From Burkholderia sp. PAMC 26561 (GTDB taxonomy: Bacteria > Pseudomonadota > Gammaproteobacteria > Burkholderiales > Burkholderiaceae): a DNA stretch of 64,000 nt. The translations under genes were made by a program, and so were the position numbers. Location: positions 1,547,938-1,611,937 of the forward strand of contig NZ_CP014307.1 of the NCBI RefSeq assembly GCF_001557535.2. Direction: 5' to 3'. Of the stretch, positions 8,815 through 18,404 are shown one piece after another. Each line of letters starts with the position of its first letter. Position 1 is the first letter of the stretch. Below the pieces are notes generated by a model. That model worked only from the letters and a program-made list of their open reading frames with translations. It was not told the origin of the DNA and made no database searches.

Positions 8815-9210
8815 TCACCATGGCTTGCACGGCGAGACGATCAGCGCTGCCATCGCCGTCACGATCAGGCCGAGCACGAACATCGGACTGGCGAGCATTG
8901 CGACGCGATAAACAAAGCGTGCGGCCCTGCGATCCGGATTCGGCTCCTTGCCCTCGCCGGTTGATCGCCACCCGCGCCACGCGGCGGCAAGGCCACCCAG
9001 CGCGACAGCCAGCGCAACCAGGCTCACCGCGCCGATGTACGCGTGCAAAGCGGGCATCTTCGGATGCGGCAACGGGTCTTGTGCGGGATAACACGACTGC
9101 GCGGCAAGCGCCTCGCAAACGCAAATCTGCACGATCCATGCGAGCGGTGCGCCGAGCAGCGCGTAGACCTGCTGCATGGCGTGGAGAAGGGGCAGTCGAG
9201 GTGCCGTCAC
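8815..9210 (-). CDS. Small integral membrane protein of the oxidase cluster
   Basis: This is a 131-residue protein with about three hydrophobic segments (near 15-35, 55-80 and 100-125) joined by short basic loops. It sits between the subunit III gene (10 bp away) and the cytochrome c gene, so it is clearly part of the oxidase operon. Its position corresponds to the fourth gene of coxMNOP-type clusters, but I see no sequence motif that proves a subunit III or IV role. It may be an accessory subunit or an assembly factor. Confidence 0.6.
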   Translation of the reverse strand: MTAPRLPLLHAMQQVYALLGAPLAWIVQICVCEALAAQSCYPAQDPLPHPKMPALHAYIGAVSLVALAVALGGLAAAWRGWRSTGEGKEPNPDRRAARFVYRVAMLASPMFVLGLIVTAMAALIVSPCKPW

Positions 9211-9220
9211 GGCGTATCTC

Positions 9221-9832
9221 CTAGAGCACGTATGGGCTGATGTACAGCGTGGTGAAGATGAAGAGCCAGACGATATCGACGAAATGCCAGTACATCCCGC
9301 CGATGGTCAGCACGGTGTGACGCCGGTCATCGAAAAAACCGAGCGCGGTCCAGGTGAGCAGCACGGCAAGCACGATCAGACCGGCCACCACGTGCAACAT
9401 ATGAAAGCCCGTGATGGTGAAGTAAAGCGAGCCGTACAAATGCGATGCGGGTCCATAAGGATGGTCGTGCCACTCCTTCAACTGCACGTCCACGAAGAGC
9501 GCGCCCAGCACGATCGCGATGCTCATCCAGATCACCGCAAGACGACGCCGTTCACGTTTCACTGCGTGCTCGCACAACACCACAAACACGCTGCTGGTCA
9601 GCAGCACGGCAGTATTGAAGAGCGCCGGGCCCATCTTCGGCAGGCCGTCGGGTGGCCACTTGCCGCCACCTTGCGAGAACAGATACAGGTAACTGAAGAT
9701 CAGGTAGCCGAACAACGCCGCTTCCGTGGCGATCAGCATCCACATGCCCCACCATCCGCCCGAATGCCTTCCTGACGTGCCGATGGGCAGCGGACGGTCG
9801 GCATTCACGGCGTCGTCGGTGATATCAGCCAA
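9221..9832 (-). CDS. coxO: Alternative cytochrome c oxidase subunit III
   Basis: This is a 203-residue membrane protein of the COX3 family. It shows MWMLIATEAALFGYLIFSYL, the ETAALFG-like helix, then GFHMLHVVAGLI and YWHFVDIVWLFIFTTLY, the conserved C-terminal helices. It has five hydrophobic segments, like bacterial CyoC-type subunits. The start is taken as TTG at 9832 because a strong AGGAGG lies 6 bp upstream; this makes the gene overlap the subunit I gene by 8 bp. It packs beside subunit I and is thought to aid oxygen access and stability. The gene name is by analogy with the coxMNOP gene order. Confidence 0.85.
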   Translation of the reverse strand: MADITDDAVNADRPLPIGTSGRHSGGWWGMWMLIATEAALFGYLIFSYLYLFSQGGGKWPPDGLPKMGPALFNTAVLLTSSVFVVLCEHAVKRERRRLAVIWMSIAIVLGALFVDVQLKEWHDHPYGPASHLYGSLYFTITGFHMLHVVAGLIVLAVLLTWTALGFFDDRRHTVLTIGGMYWHFVDIVWLFIFTTLYISPYVL

Positions 9833-11798
9833 GTGCGCCTCCTTGCGGTTCGCGTTGCAGGAGCGCACGTTCGGGCCACATCCATGCCACGAGCGAAGCG
9901 GCGAAACCTGCCAGCATGACGAGTGCAAGCCACCAGATGTGCAGCAGCATGGCGGCGAACATCAGCGTGGAGGCGAGGCCCAGAAAGAAGGGCGCGTAGG
10001 AGTCGCCGGGCATCTTCAGGATGGCGTCGGGGCGGCCGTCGAGCGCGCGGGTCGCGAGCGCCTCGCGGCCGTGATCGAGGATCATGCCTTCGTCGAGTTG
10101 ACTACGGCGTGCTGTCGGATTCTCCTGCCCCAGGCGGTCTTCCCATAAGGGGTGACCGCTCTCCACCACAGGTATGGTCGCGAAGTTGTAGGGCGGTGGC
10201 GGCGACGAGACCGACCACTCGAGCGTGGGCGCATCCCAAGGATTTTTTCCGGCCACAGGTCCGCGCTTATAGCTCCAGACAAGATCGCAGAGAAACATCA
10301 GCACGCCTGCCGCGAACACGAACGAGCCAATGGACGTCACCATGTTCACCGTGTTCCACCCCATGTCGCCGGAGTAGGTATAGATGCGGCGCGGCATGCC
10401 GAGAAGTCCTGCAATGTGCATCGGGAAGAAGCCGAGATTGAAGCCGATGAACATCACCCAGAACGTGATCTTGCCGAACCGTTCGCTCATCATCCGGCCG
10501 GTGAACTTGGGAAACCAGAACACCACGCCGCCGATCACCGGAAACACGTTGATGCCGAGCAGCACGTAATGCAGATGCGCGACGACGAAATAAGTATCGT
10601 TGAGTTGCCAGTCGAGCGGCACCGCTGCCGTCATCACGCCCGATACACCGCCGATCACGAACAGCAGCACAAAGCCGGCGAAGTAGAGGAACGGAACCTT
10701 GAACACGGGACGTCCAGTCCAGATCGTCGCGATCCACGCGAAGGTCGCGACCGCGCTCGGGATCGCGATGACCATGCTCGCGGAGCCGAAGAACGCGAGC
10801 GCCAGCGCCGGAATACCCGTTGCAAACATGTGATGGATCCACACGATAAAACCAACCACCATGGTTGCAACGGTCGACAACGCCACGGGCGTATAACCGA
10901 CGAGCCGGCGACGGCAGAAGACGGGCAACGCATCGGAGACGATACCCATTGCGGGGAGCACGATTGCGTACACCCACGGATGCGCGAACATCCAGAACAG
11001 ATGCTGCCAGAGCAAAGGGCGGCCGCCGTTGAGGACATCGAAGAAGTGCGTGCCGAACTGACGGTCGAGCCACAGCAGGAAAAACGCGAGGCTGACCGCG
11101 GGCACTGCCAGCAGGTTGCCGCCGGACGCAGTCAGCGTGCCCCATACGAGCACCGGCACGCGATCGATCGACATGCCCGGCGCACGCATGCGGATCAGCG
11201 TGACGACGAAATTCGCGGAACCCACCGTGGTCGATGCCCCGAGCAGCACCATGCCGAGCGCATAGATATCGATGTTCGGACCCGTGTTGTATTCGAGTCC
11301 TGACAGCGGCACATAGTTGAACCATCCGGCGTTCGGCGCTTGCCCGAACGGGAAACTCGAATAGAGAAAGATGCCCGCGAACAGGAATAACCAGTATGAA
11401 AGCGCATTCAGGCGCGGGAATGCCATGTCGCGCGCACCGAGGATCAGCGGCCACAGATAGTTCGAAAACCCCGAGAGCACGGGCAGGGCGTAGAGGAAGA
11501 TCATCGTCACGCCGTGCATGGTGAAGAGCTGGCTGTACTGCTCGGGCGTGAGCACTGTTGCGTCGGGGCGGGCGAGTTGCACGCGCATGATCAATGCTTC
11601 CACGCCGCCCATCAGCAGGAAGATGAACGCCGTCACGAGATAGCGCAGGCCGATGCTTTTATGATCGACCGTCGATATCCATCCGCGCCAGCCCGGCGCC
11701 GTTTCCCATATCCCGGCGAGGCGTTTTTCGCGCGCGCTTCCCTCGGGCACGCGGCCGTATTCGGGGACACGCGCATCGGACGATGACAGTTCGCTCAT
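9825..11798 (-). CDS. coxN: Alternative haem-copper oxidase subunit I lacking K- and D-channel key residues
   Basis: This is a 657-residue haem-copper oxidase catalytic subunit with 12 core helices plus a C-terminal pair of helices (about 600-645). Haem and copper ligands are present: H95, H273 and the linked Y277, H322-H323, H408 and H410. However, the usual HPEVY is HPWVY (W275), removing the D-channel glutamate, and the usual PTGIK is PSAVA (A351), removing the K-channel lysine. D124 at the D-channel entrance remains. The CyoB encoded at 37.7 kb has both residues, so the contrast is real. Oxygen reduction at the binuclear centre is expected, but pumping or proton delivery may be changed. 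The gene lies 21 bp behind subunit II, in coxMNOP-like order as known from Bradyrhizobium. Confidence 0.9.
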   Translation of the reverse strand: MSELSSSDARVPEYGRVPEGSAREKRLAGIWETAPGWRGWISTVDHKSIGLRYLVTAFIFLLMGGVEALIMRVQLARPDATVLTPEQYSQLFTMHGVTMIFLYALPVLSGFSNYLWPLILGARDMAFPRLNALSYWLFLFAGIFLYSSFPFGQAPNAGWFNYVPLSGLEYNTGPNIDIYALGMVLLGASTTVGSANFVVTLIRMRAPGMSIDRVPVLVWGTLTASGGNLLAVPAVSLAFFLLWLDRQFGTHFFDVLNGGRPLLWQHLFWMFAHPWVYAIVLPAMGIVSDALPVFCRRRLVGYTPVALSTVATMVVGFIVWIHHMFATGIPALALAFFGSASMVIAIPSAVATFAWIATIWTGRPVFKVPFLYFAGFVLLFVIGGVSGVMTAAVPLDWQLNDTYFVVAHLHYVLLGINVFPVIGGVVFWFPKFTGRMMSERFGKITFWVMFIGFNLGFFPMHIAGLLGMPRRIYTYSGDMGWNTVNMVTSIGSFVFAAGVLMFLCDLVWSYKRGPVAGKNPWDAPTLEWSVSSPPPPYNFATIPVVESGHPLWEDRLGQENPTARRSQLDEGMILDHGREALATRALDGRPDAILKMPGDSYAPFFLGLASTLMFAAMLLHIWWLALVMLAGFAASLVAWMWPERALLQREPQGGALG

Positions 11799-11819
11799 GA
11801 AAGCGTCGCTCCTCTCTAC

Positions 11820-12806
11820 CTATTTCAGTGTCGCGAGATACGCGGCGAGGTTCGCCGCTTCGTCGCGTCTCAACGCAATGCTCGGCATCAGCGAGTCAGG
11901 CTTGATGCGTTGCGCGCCCGTGATCCAGGCAAGCTGATTCCCTGCAGTATTCGTCAGCGTGCCCGCGGCTATGAGCCGGCGCGAGTCGAGATGGGTAAGG
12001 TCGGGCGCTTGCGCGCCTTGTGCGTCCGAGCCACGGATTGCATGACAGCCCGCGCATTTGTCGAGGAAGAGAGTCTTGCCGGCGGCGACGCTCAGATTGT
12101 TCGATGAAGCCGGCACCTGGGCTTGCCCCGCGCTCCACGCAGCAAAATCCGCGCGGCTTTCTGCGACGACTTCAAAAGCCATGTGTGCGTGCTGCGCGCC
12201 GCAAAACTGCGAACATTGCCCGCGATACACCCCGGGCGCATCGGCCTGGATCCATTGCTCGTTGGTCTGGCCGGGTATCGCCTGAGTCTTGCCCGCAAGT
12301 TTCGGAACCCAGAACGTATGGATCACGTCTGCGCTTTTCAGCTTGATGCGTACAGGTTCGCCGGCGGGAATGTGGATCTCGTTGGCGGTGACGAAACGCA
12401 GCGTCGGATCGGCGGCGTTGTCGTAGGCGACTTTCCACCACCAGTCGTAGGCGGTCACGGTGATCGTCAAAGCAGGAGTTTCTGCGGGCGATGCAACCCG
12501 GTTGAGCGTGACAAGTGCGTAGACCAGCATCGCGACGAGCACAGGCACGGAAAGCGCCACGCCGATCACGATCCATCGCAAGCCGCTGTTGCCCTGGACC
12601 AGTTGATCGAGCGGTGCGTCGGGACGGCGCCGGAAGATTGCGACAGCAAGCAAGCCGCCGACGATCACGCAGACCGCCACGCAAATTGCCGTGAAGATCC
12701 AGTCCAGTGTGAGGGTAGGCGCTGCAGCCGGCCCGGCCGCGTGAAGAAAATAGTTCAGCGGCGCGCTCTCGCCCGCGTGCGCTGACTCCGCCGCCGTCAA
12801 CGGCAT
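11820..12806 (-). CDS. coxM: Cytochrome c oxidase subunit II with fused C-terminal cytochrome c
   Basis: This is a 328-residue caa3-type subunit II. Two transmembrane helices (about 35-57 and 78-100) are followed by a cupredoxin domain with a complete CuA site (H163, C198, C202, H206, M209 in GQCSQFCGAQHAHM) and by a cytochrome c domain with CAGCH at 251-255. It takes electrons from soluble or membrane cytochrome c and passes them through CuA to subunit I. No lipobox is seen; the ATG at 12806 starts a short polar leader before the first helix. It is the first gene of the minus-strand oxidase operon and lies 104 bp behind ackA, so read-through from xfp-ackA is possible. Confidence 0.92.
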   Translation of the reverse strand: MPLTAAESAHAGESAPLNYFLHAAGPAAAPTLTLDWIFTAICVAVCVIVGGLLAVAIFRRRPDAPLDQLVQGNSGLRWIVIGVALSVPVLVAMLVYALVTLNRVASPAETPALTITVTAYDWWWKVAYDNAADPTLRFVTANEIHIPAGEPVRIKLKSADVIHTFWVPKLAGKTQAIPGQTNEQWIQADAPGVYRGQCSQFCGAQHAHMAFEVVAESRADFAAWSAGQAQVPASSNNLSVAAGKTLFLDKCAGCHAIRGSDAQGAQAPDLTHLDSRRLIAAGTLTNTAGNQLAWITGAQRIKPDSLMPSIALRRDEAANLAAYLATLK

Positions 12807-12910
12807 GTTGGTTTGCGGCTAGTGCGCGGTGAGGGGTGGCGGTGTGGCATCGATTGCTCCGGCTCGGTCGACACTGGATCGATCAAGCCGTGAGCAATCC
12901 ACGTACCCTA

Positions 12911-14014
12911 CTAAATACTTTCAGTCAGGAGCGTTCGGCAATGACGGGCGATCTGCCGCTCTTCCTGCGTCTCGATGACATCGAACTGGACGTCGAGGAA
13001 CTCGAGTCCCTGGCAAATGCGTTCGCGTATGGCGTCGGCATGTTCGCCGATACCGCCCGTGAACACGACCCGGTCCAGGCCACCCATCAATGCCGCATAC
13101 GCGCCGATTGTCTTGCGCACCGCCGTGCAAAAGATATCGATGGCAAGTTCCGCGTCCGCGTCGGTGCGTTTCAGAAGGGACTGCATGTCGTCGTTCGAGT
13201 CGGAAAGACCTTTGAGGCCGCTCTCCTTGTTGATCAGTTGTTCGAGTGCGTCGGCATCCATGCCGCCGGTTCGCATCAGATAGACGAACACACCGGGATC
13301 GAGATCGCCGGTGCGCGTCGCCATGGGGATACCGCCGGTAGGCGTCAGGCCCATGGTGGTATCGATTGAATGGCCGTTGTGGATCGCGCAAAGACTTGCA
13401 CCGCTGCCCAGGTGCGCGACCACGAGCCGCTCGGGGAGATCGTTGCCGAGGCTCGCCACGATCGATTCGTACGACAACCCGTGAAAGCCGTAGCGCACCA
13501 CGCCTTCGCCGGCGAAGTGCTTGGGCAAGCTCAGATGCGTGGCGCGTGCCGGCATGGTCTGGTGGAACGCGGTATCGAGACAGGCGTAGTGCGGCACGTC
13601 CCGGAAAATGTCCTGTGCCTGTTCGAGCAGCGCGAGCGATTGCGGCAAATGCAAAGGTGCGAACTGCACAGCATCGCGAAGGGTTTGCTTAACCTTGTCC
13701 GTGATAAGCGCGTGCGTTCTCAAATGCGGGCCGCCATGCACGATACGATGACCGACGCCCGCCAGCGGCTGGTCGAGATGCTCGTGCAAGGCGTCGGCCA
13801 TGCGTTGCAGCGCGTCGTGCTGCGACTCCATCACATGACTTTGCTGAACGTTGATGGAGCCGTCCACCGAACGCATGGTCAACGACCCGTCGTCACGGCC
13901 AATGCCTTTTGCGCTTCCCGTCAGCCACGCTTTTTCGTCGCCGCTGTCGGGCGCATACACGCCGAACTTGAGCGACGACGACCCGCTGTTCAATACGAGG
14001 ATGTCCTGTGCCAT
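12911..14014 (-). CDS. ackA: Acetate kinase
   Basis: This is a 367-residue acetate kinase (ASKHA fold). It shows VLNSGSSSLKF at the N-terminus, VGHRIVHGG, HLGSGASLCAI and VFTGGIGEHAD, all signature motifs. It converts acetyl phosphate and ADP to acetate and ATP in the cytosol. The ATG at 14014 lies 4 bp after the phosphoketolase stop and follows an AAAGG ribosome site, so the two genes are coupled. It is somewhat shorter than the roughly 400-residue E. coli enzyme. With Xfp it forms a short route that makes ATP from xylulose- or fructose-phosphate without pyruvate. Confidence 0.95.
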   Translation of the reverse strand: MAQDILVLNSGSSSLKFGVYAPDSGDEKAWLTGSAKGIGRDDGSLTMRSVDGSINVQQSHVMESQHDALQRMADALHEHLDQPLAGVGHRIVHGGPHLRTHALITDKVKQTLRDAVQFAPLHLPQSLALLEQAQDIFRDVPHYACLDTAFHQTMPARATHLSLPKHFAGEGVVRYGFHGLSYESIVASLGNDLPERLVVAHLGSGASLCAIHNGHSIDTTMGLTPTGGIPMATRTGDLDPGVFVYLMRTGGMDADALEQLINKESGLKGLSDSNDDMQSLLKRTDADAELAIDIFCTAVRKTIGAYAALMGGLDRVVFTGGIGEHADAIRERICQGLEFLDVQFDVIETQEERQIARHCRTLLTESI

Positions 14015-14018
14015 GGCA

Positions 14019-16427
14019 TCAGCCTTTCCACGCCCAGTTGCGGATTTCATCGCGATCGATGCCTTCCGCGTGCGCGTAGCCAATGCTCTCGTTGATCTGG
14101 TCCTTCAGCCAGTTCTTCGTATGCGCACCGGTATCGCGCAGGCGCGGCACACGATCGATTACATCGATACACAACGAAAAGCGATCCACCTGGTTGATGA
14201 TGGCGAGCTCGAACGGCGTATTGATGTTGCCGCGTTCACGATACCCGTGCACGTGCATGTTCTCGTGATTCGTGCGGTTGTACGTGAGCTTGTGGACCAG
14301 CGTCGGATACGAGTGAAAGTTGAAGATGACGGGTTTTTCGCGCGAAAAGATGGAATCGAAATCACGATTCGACAAGCCGTGCGGATGATCGGTATCGGGC
14401 ATCAGGCGGAACAGGTCGACCACGTTGACAAAGCGGATCTTGAGATCGGGAAACCGCTCCTTCAGGATTTCGACGGCGGCCAATGACTCCATGGTCGCGA
14501 TGTCGCCGGCGCACGCCATTACCACGTCAGGTTCACTGTTCTGATCCGTCGATGCCCAGTCCCAGATGCCAATGCCCTTCGCGCAATGCGCGAGCGCTGC
14601 TTCCGTGTCGAGGTATTGCAAGTGCGGTTGCTTGTCCGCGACGATCACGTTCACGTAGTCGCGCGAACGCAGGCAATGGTCCATCACACTCAGCAGACAG
14701 TTCGCATCGGGCGGCAAATAGATGCGCACGACTTCGGGACTCTTGTTCGTGACGACATCGAGGAAACCCGGGTCCTGGTGTGTGAAACCGTTGTGATCCT
14801 GACGCCATACCAGCGACGTGATCAGCAGGTTCACCGAAGGCACGGGTGCGCGCCAGTCGAGCTCCAGCTTCGATTTCTCGAGCCACTTCGCGTGCTGGTT
14901 GAACATCGAATCGATCACATGCACGAACGCTTCGTAGGTCGCGAAAAGACCGTGACGTCCCGTCAGGACATACCCTTCGAACCAGCCTTCGAGCGTATGT
15001 TCGCTGAGCATTTCCATCACGCGGCCGTCGGTCGCCAAAGCGCCGCCGTCGCTGTCCTCAGGCTTGTACTCGGCAATCCAGCGCTTGCCCGATGCTTCGT
15101 ACACGCCGTCGAGCTTGTTGCTCGCGGTTTCATCGGGGCCGAACAGCTTGAACGAATTCATGTTGCGCTTGATGACATCACGCAGCCATGTGGCAAGCAC
15201 CGCCGTTGGCGATTGGTACGTGCCGCCAGGGGCCTTGACCTTGTAGGCATAGTCGCGGATGTCCGGCAGGTCGAGTGAACGGCGCAGACGTCCGCCGTTT
15301 GCATGCGGATTCGCGCTGATGCGACGCTCGCCCTTCGGCGCCATCTCGCGCAGCTCTTCTATCAGGGTGCCGTTTTCATCGAAGAGCTCTTCGGGCTTGT
15401 AGCTGCGCATCCACGCTTCCACCAGCTTCAGACTCTTTGCGTTGGTCGCCGGATCGAGCACGGGCACCTGATGCGCGCGCCAGAAATCCTCGACCTTGTG
15501 ACCATCGACTTCCTTCGGACCGGTCCAGCCCTTGGGCGAACGCAAGACGATCATTGGCCAGCGCGGGCGCGTGGTGTCGCCCGTCGAACGTGCATGCGCC
15601 TGAATCGCGCGAATCTCGCCGATGCACGTCTCAAGCGTCTGCGCCATCAGTTCGTGCATGGTCGCGGGGTCCGAGCCTGAGACAAAATGCGGCTTGTATC
15701 CGTAACCCGTCATCAGCGCTTCGAGCTCTTCCTGCGGGATGCGCGCGAGGATGGTCGGGTTCGCGATCTTGTAGCCGTTCAGATGCAGGATCGGCAGTAC
15801 CGCGCCGTCAACGACGGGATTCAGGAATTTGTTCGAATGCCATGACGTTGCAAGCGGTCCGGTTTCAGCTTCGCCGTCGCCGACCATCACAGCCACGATC
15901 AGATCCGGGTTATCGAAAGCCGCGCCGAAGCCATGCGAAAGGCTATAGCCCAGCTCGCCGCCTTCGTGGATCGATCCGGGCGTTTCGGGCGTGCAATGCG
16001 ACCCGATTCCCCCCGGTGACGAAAACAACCTGAACAGGCGCAGCATGCCGGTTTCATCGGCGCTGCGATCCGGATAGACCTCGGAGTAATACCCTTCCAG
16101 ATACGAGTTCGACAACGTCGCCGGTGCGCCATGACCCGGACCCGAGACGAACATTACGTTCAGGTCATCCTTGATGATCAGCCGGTTCAAATGGACCCAC
16201 GTGAAGGACTGGCCCGGGTCGGAGCCCCAGTGCCCAAGAAGTCGCCGTTTGATGTGTTCGGTTTGCAGCGGTTCGCGCAGCAACGGGTTGGCACGCAAAT
16301 AAATCATGCCTACCGACAAGTAATTGCACGCGCGCCAATATGCATCGATCTTGCGTAATTCATCGGGGGAAAGGCGCGGGGAAGTGAAGGTTGCCTGTGT
16401 GTCCATGTCGTGTCCGTTGGTATCCAT
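14019..16427 (-). CDS. xfp: Xylulose-5-phosphate/fructose-6-phosphate phosphoketolase
   Basis: This is a 802-residue thiamine-diphosphate enzyme of the phosphoketolase family, at the usual length. Seen motifs include [34 protein letters not shown] and the ThDP/Mg site [15 protein letters not shown]. It splits xylulose 5-phosphate or fructose 6-phosphate with phosphate into acetyl phosphate plus glyceraldehyde 3-phosphate or erythrose 4-phosphate. The next gene, ackA, follows after 4 bp and uses the acetyl phosphate. Two starts are possible (16427 and 16406); neither has a strong ribosome site. In Burkholderia such pairs are known from low-oxygen-induced regions; an FNR-like box lies upstream here. 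Confidence 0.95.
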   Translation of the reverse strand: MDTNGHDMDTQATFTSPRLSPDELRKIDAYWRACNYLSVGMIYLRANPLLREPLQTEHIKRRLLGHWGSDPGQSFTWVHLNRLIIKDDLNVMFVSGPGHGAPATLSNSYLEGYYSEVYPDRSADETGMLRLFRLFSSPGGIGSHCTPETPGSIHEGGELGYSLSHGFGAAFDNPDLIVAVMVGDGEAETGPLATSWHSNKFLNPVVDGAVLPILHLNGYKIANPTILARIPQEELEALMTGYGYKPHFVSGSDPATMHELMAQTLETCIGEIRAIQAHARSTGDTTRPRWPMIVLRSPKGWTGPKEVDGHKVEDFWRAHQVPVLDPATNAKSLKLVEAWMRSYKPEELFDENGTLIEELREMAPKGERRISANPHANGGRLRRSLDLPDIRDYAYKVKAPGGTYQSPTAVLATWLRDVIKRNMNSFKLFGPDETASNKLDGVYEASGKRWIAEYKPEDSDGGALATDGRVMEMLSEHTLEGWFEGYVLTGRHGLFATYEAFVHVIDSMFNQHAKWLEKSKLELDWRAPVPSVNLLITSLVWRQDHNGFTHQDPGFLDVVTNKSPEVVRIYLPPDANCLLSVMDHCLRSRDYVNVIVADKQPHLQYLDTEAALAHCAKGIGIWDWASTDQNSEPDVVMACAGDIATMESLAAVEILKERFPDLKIRFVNVVDLFRLMPDTDHPHGLSNRDFDSIFSREKPVIFNFHSYPTLVHKLTYNRTNHENMHVHGYRERGNINTPFELAIINQVDRFSLCIDVIDRVPRLRDTGAHTKNWLKDQINESIGYAHAEGIDRDEIRNWAWKG

Positions 16428-16555
16428 TGAAAGGAAGTTGCGGTGTCACTCTGGTTCGGCCGAGTCGTGCCTGGGCCGGGTCACTGATGCGGGTCGCTAT
16501 CGATCTGGCACTTGCTATTGTGCCGCGTGTAGGGAGATTGCGTTGTAATTCCACC

Positions 16556-16569
16556 ATGACATGAGTCAA
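16556..16569. promoter_or_regulatory. Candidate FNR/ANR-like box upstream of xfp
   Basis: ATGAC-ATGA-GTCAA is an imperfect dyad. Read on the minus strand it is TTGACTCATGTCAT, close to the FNR/ANR pattern TTGAT-N4-ATCAA but with C/G at the inner positions and one outer mismatch. It lies about 130 bp upstream of xfp, and 19 bp before the end of the next minus-strand gene. Regulation of xfp-ackA by oxygen would fit, but the match is partial. Confidence 0.25.
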
Positions 16570-16577
16570 GGACATTG

Positions 16578-17075
16578 CTATGACTTGCGGGCGCGGCCCG
16601 GTGGAGTGGCGTGAAAGAGGGGATTGAAACCGGGGGATGGTGCTGACTTTCGTGCGGTTTTCGCGGCTTTTTTGGCTCCGGCGCTGCCTTTGCGGCCGGC
16701 GCCTGCAAGCTGACTCATGAGTTCGTCGTCCGGTTCATCCTCGGGTTCGGTTTCGGGTGATTCCTCAGGTTCTTCTTTAGCATCTCGCGCTGGGACGCTG
16801 CGGCCCCCGACGTGCTCGACCACCGCGAAGAACTCCTTCGATGGATTGCGGATCGCGCGCCCGGGCATCATCGTGATGGCGACAACTTCGTGCAGCGATC
16901 TTCCATCCACGCTCTTGCGTTCAGGCGCTGAATGCCAGTCGATCGCGCTGTTCGCAAAGCCCGCGATAACGCGTTCGAGAACGGCTGGCGACAGCACGCC
17001 GCCATCGTACAGGCTGATCAGCGTGGCTTCGGCCACGGCGAACAAACCATTTCCTGATGCAGCGCGCCGTGCCAT
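16578..17075 (-). CDS. Hypothetical acidic/basic-tailed protein
   Basis: This is a 165-residue protein with a compact N-terminal part (about 1-100, no membrane segment), a strongly acidic linker rich in E, P and D (about 100-120), and an Ala/Lys-rich basic tail (about 125-165). The tail resembles nucleic-acid-binding tails seen on histone-H1-like bacterial proteins. Its ATG shares one base with the stop of the sorbosone-dehydrogenase-like gene (TGATG), so it is probably translated with it. I do not recognise the family; no function is assigned. Confidence 0.6.
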   Translation of the reverse strand: MARRAASGNGLFAVAEATLISLYDGGVLSPAVLERVIAGFANSAIDWHSAPERKSVDGRSLHEVVAITMMPGRAIRNPSKEFFAVVEHVGGRSVPARDAKEEPEESPETEPEDEPDDELMSQLAGAGRKGSAGAKKAAKTARKSAPSPGFNPLFHATPPGRARKS

Positions 17076-18400
17076 CAGTTCCCGGCCGCGCTCTGCGCCG
17101 GCGTGACACGCCAGACGGAGTTGCCGACGTCATCGGCGACGAGCAAGGCGCCCGAGTGGTCGAGCGTGACGCCGACGGGGCGGCCGCGCGCATCGCCATC
17201 GGGCGATAGAAATCCGGTCAGGATATCTTCAGGCGCTCCCGATGGTTTGCCTTCTGAAAAAGGTACAAAAATGACTTTGTAACCGCTGCGAGGCTTGCGG
17301 TTCCACGAGCCATGCTGTCCTATGAACGCCCCATTCCAGTACTTTTGCGGAAACAGCGTTGCATCGTAAAACGTGAGACCGAGCGACGCCGTGTGCGACC
17401 CTAGCGCGTAATCCGGAGGAATGGCTTTTGCGACCATTTCCGGGTTTTGCGGTTTCACGCGGGTATCGACATGCTGGCCATAGTAGCTATACGGGAAGCC
17501 ATAAAAGGCCCCGTCTTTCACCGACGTCATGTAGTCGGGCACCAGGTCGTTACCCAATTCGTCGCGCTCGTTGACCACGGTCCAGAGCGCGCCGCTTTCG
17601 GGATTCCACGACATGCCGTTGGGATTGCGCAAGCCCGATGCAAATATCCGCGACTTGCCTGTGGCCCGGTCGATTTCCACGATGGCCGCGCGGCCTTCTT
17701 CCGCCTCGATGCCGTTTTCGCCCGCATTGCTGTTCGAGCCGACGGTGGCATAGAGTAGTTTGCCGTCACGGCTTGCAATGAGGTTCTTGGTCCAGTGATG
17801 ATCGATAGGACCGCCCGGCAGGTCGGTCAGCTTTTCACCCGGTCCGCTGATCGATGTATCGCCCGTGTGGTACTTGAAGTGCAAAACGGCGTCCGTGTTC
17901 GCAACGTAGAGATCGTCGCCGACCAGCACCATGCCGAACGGCGAGTGCAGCTTGTCGATGAAGACGCTTCGCATGTCGGCCACGCCGTCGCCCTTCGTAT
18001 CGCGCAAGAGGATGATGCGGTCCGGGCTTGCAACGCCTGCTCCCGCGCGTTTTTGAAACTGCTTTGTGATCCACCCCTTGATGCCCGTGTCAGGATCGTG
18101 TTGCGCAGGCGTGTTGCTTTCTGCCACAAGCACATCGCCGTTGGGCAAGGTGGTAAGCCAGCGCGGATGGTCGAGCCCTCTTGCAAATGCGTTCACCGCG
18201 AATCCGTTGGCCGCTGTAGGCATGGTGCCTTCGGGCCACGGATTGGCAGGCGCCACGTTGAGCGTGGGAAGGAGCGTAGTGTGAGGCGGCGGCAGCGTAG
18301 GGGACGGGCCGAAGCCGATCGATCCATCGGATGCGGCATTGGCGCACCCGGCCAGCACACCAGTAAGCATTGCGATGCCGCAAAACGAAGCGCGAAGCAT
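17075..18400 (-). CDS. Sorbosone/glucose dehydrogenase-like beta-propeller lipoprotein
   Basis: This is a 441-residue protein starting [19 protein letters not shown], a lipoprotein signal with a lipobox Cys near residue 19. The mature part resembles the L-sorbosone dehydrogenase/soluble glucose dehydrogenase six-bladed propeller: [64 protein letters not shown] and [16 protein letters not shown]. Related enzymes use PQQ to oxidise sugars or aldehydes in the periplasm; substrate is not predictable. A longer upstream frame is rejected because the lipoprotein signal starts at 18400. It begins 4 bp after the DnaJ-zinc mini-protein gene, so the two are likely co-transcribed. Confidence 0.8.
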   Translation of the reverse strand: MLRASFCGIAMLTGVLAGCANAASDGSIGFGPSPTLPPPHTTLLPTLNVAPANPWPEGTMPTAANGFAVNAFARGLDHPRWLTTLPNGDVLVAESNTPAQHDPDTGIKGWITKQFQKRAGAGVASPDRIILLRDTKGDGVADMRSVFIDKLHSPFGMVLVGDDLYVANTDAVLHFKYHTGDTSISGPGEKLTDLPGGPIDHHWTKNLIASRDGKLLYATVGSNSNAGENGIEAEEGRAAIVEIDRATGKSRIFASGLRNPNGMSWNPESGALWTVVNERDELGNDLVPDYMTSVKDGAFYGFPYSYYGQHVDTRVKPQNPEMVAKAIPPDYALGSHTASLGLTFYDATLFPQKYWNGAFIGQHGSWNRKPRSGYKVIFVPFSEGKPSGAPEDILTGFLSPDGDARGRPVGVTLDHSGALLVADDVGNSVWRVTPAQSAAGN

Positions 18401-18404
18401 GTAA

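Noticed and set aside
10152..11303. A 383-codon plus-strand frame opposite oxidase subunit I
   Set aside because: Composition is dominated by His, Arg and Asp, typical of antisense frames of hydrophobic genes. The minus-strand gene has all ligands.
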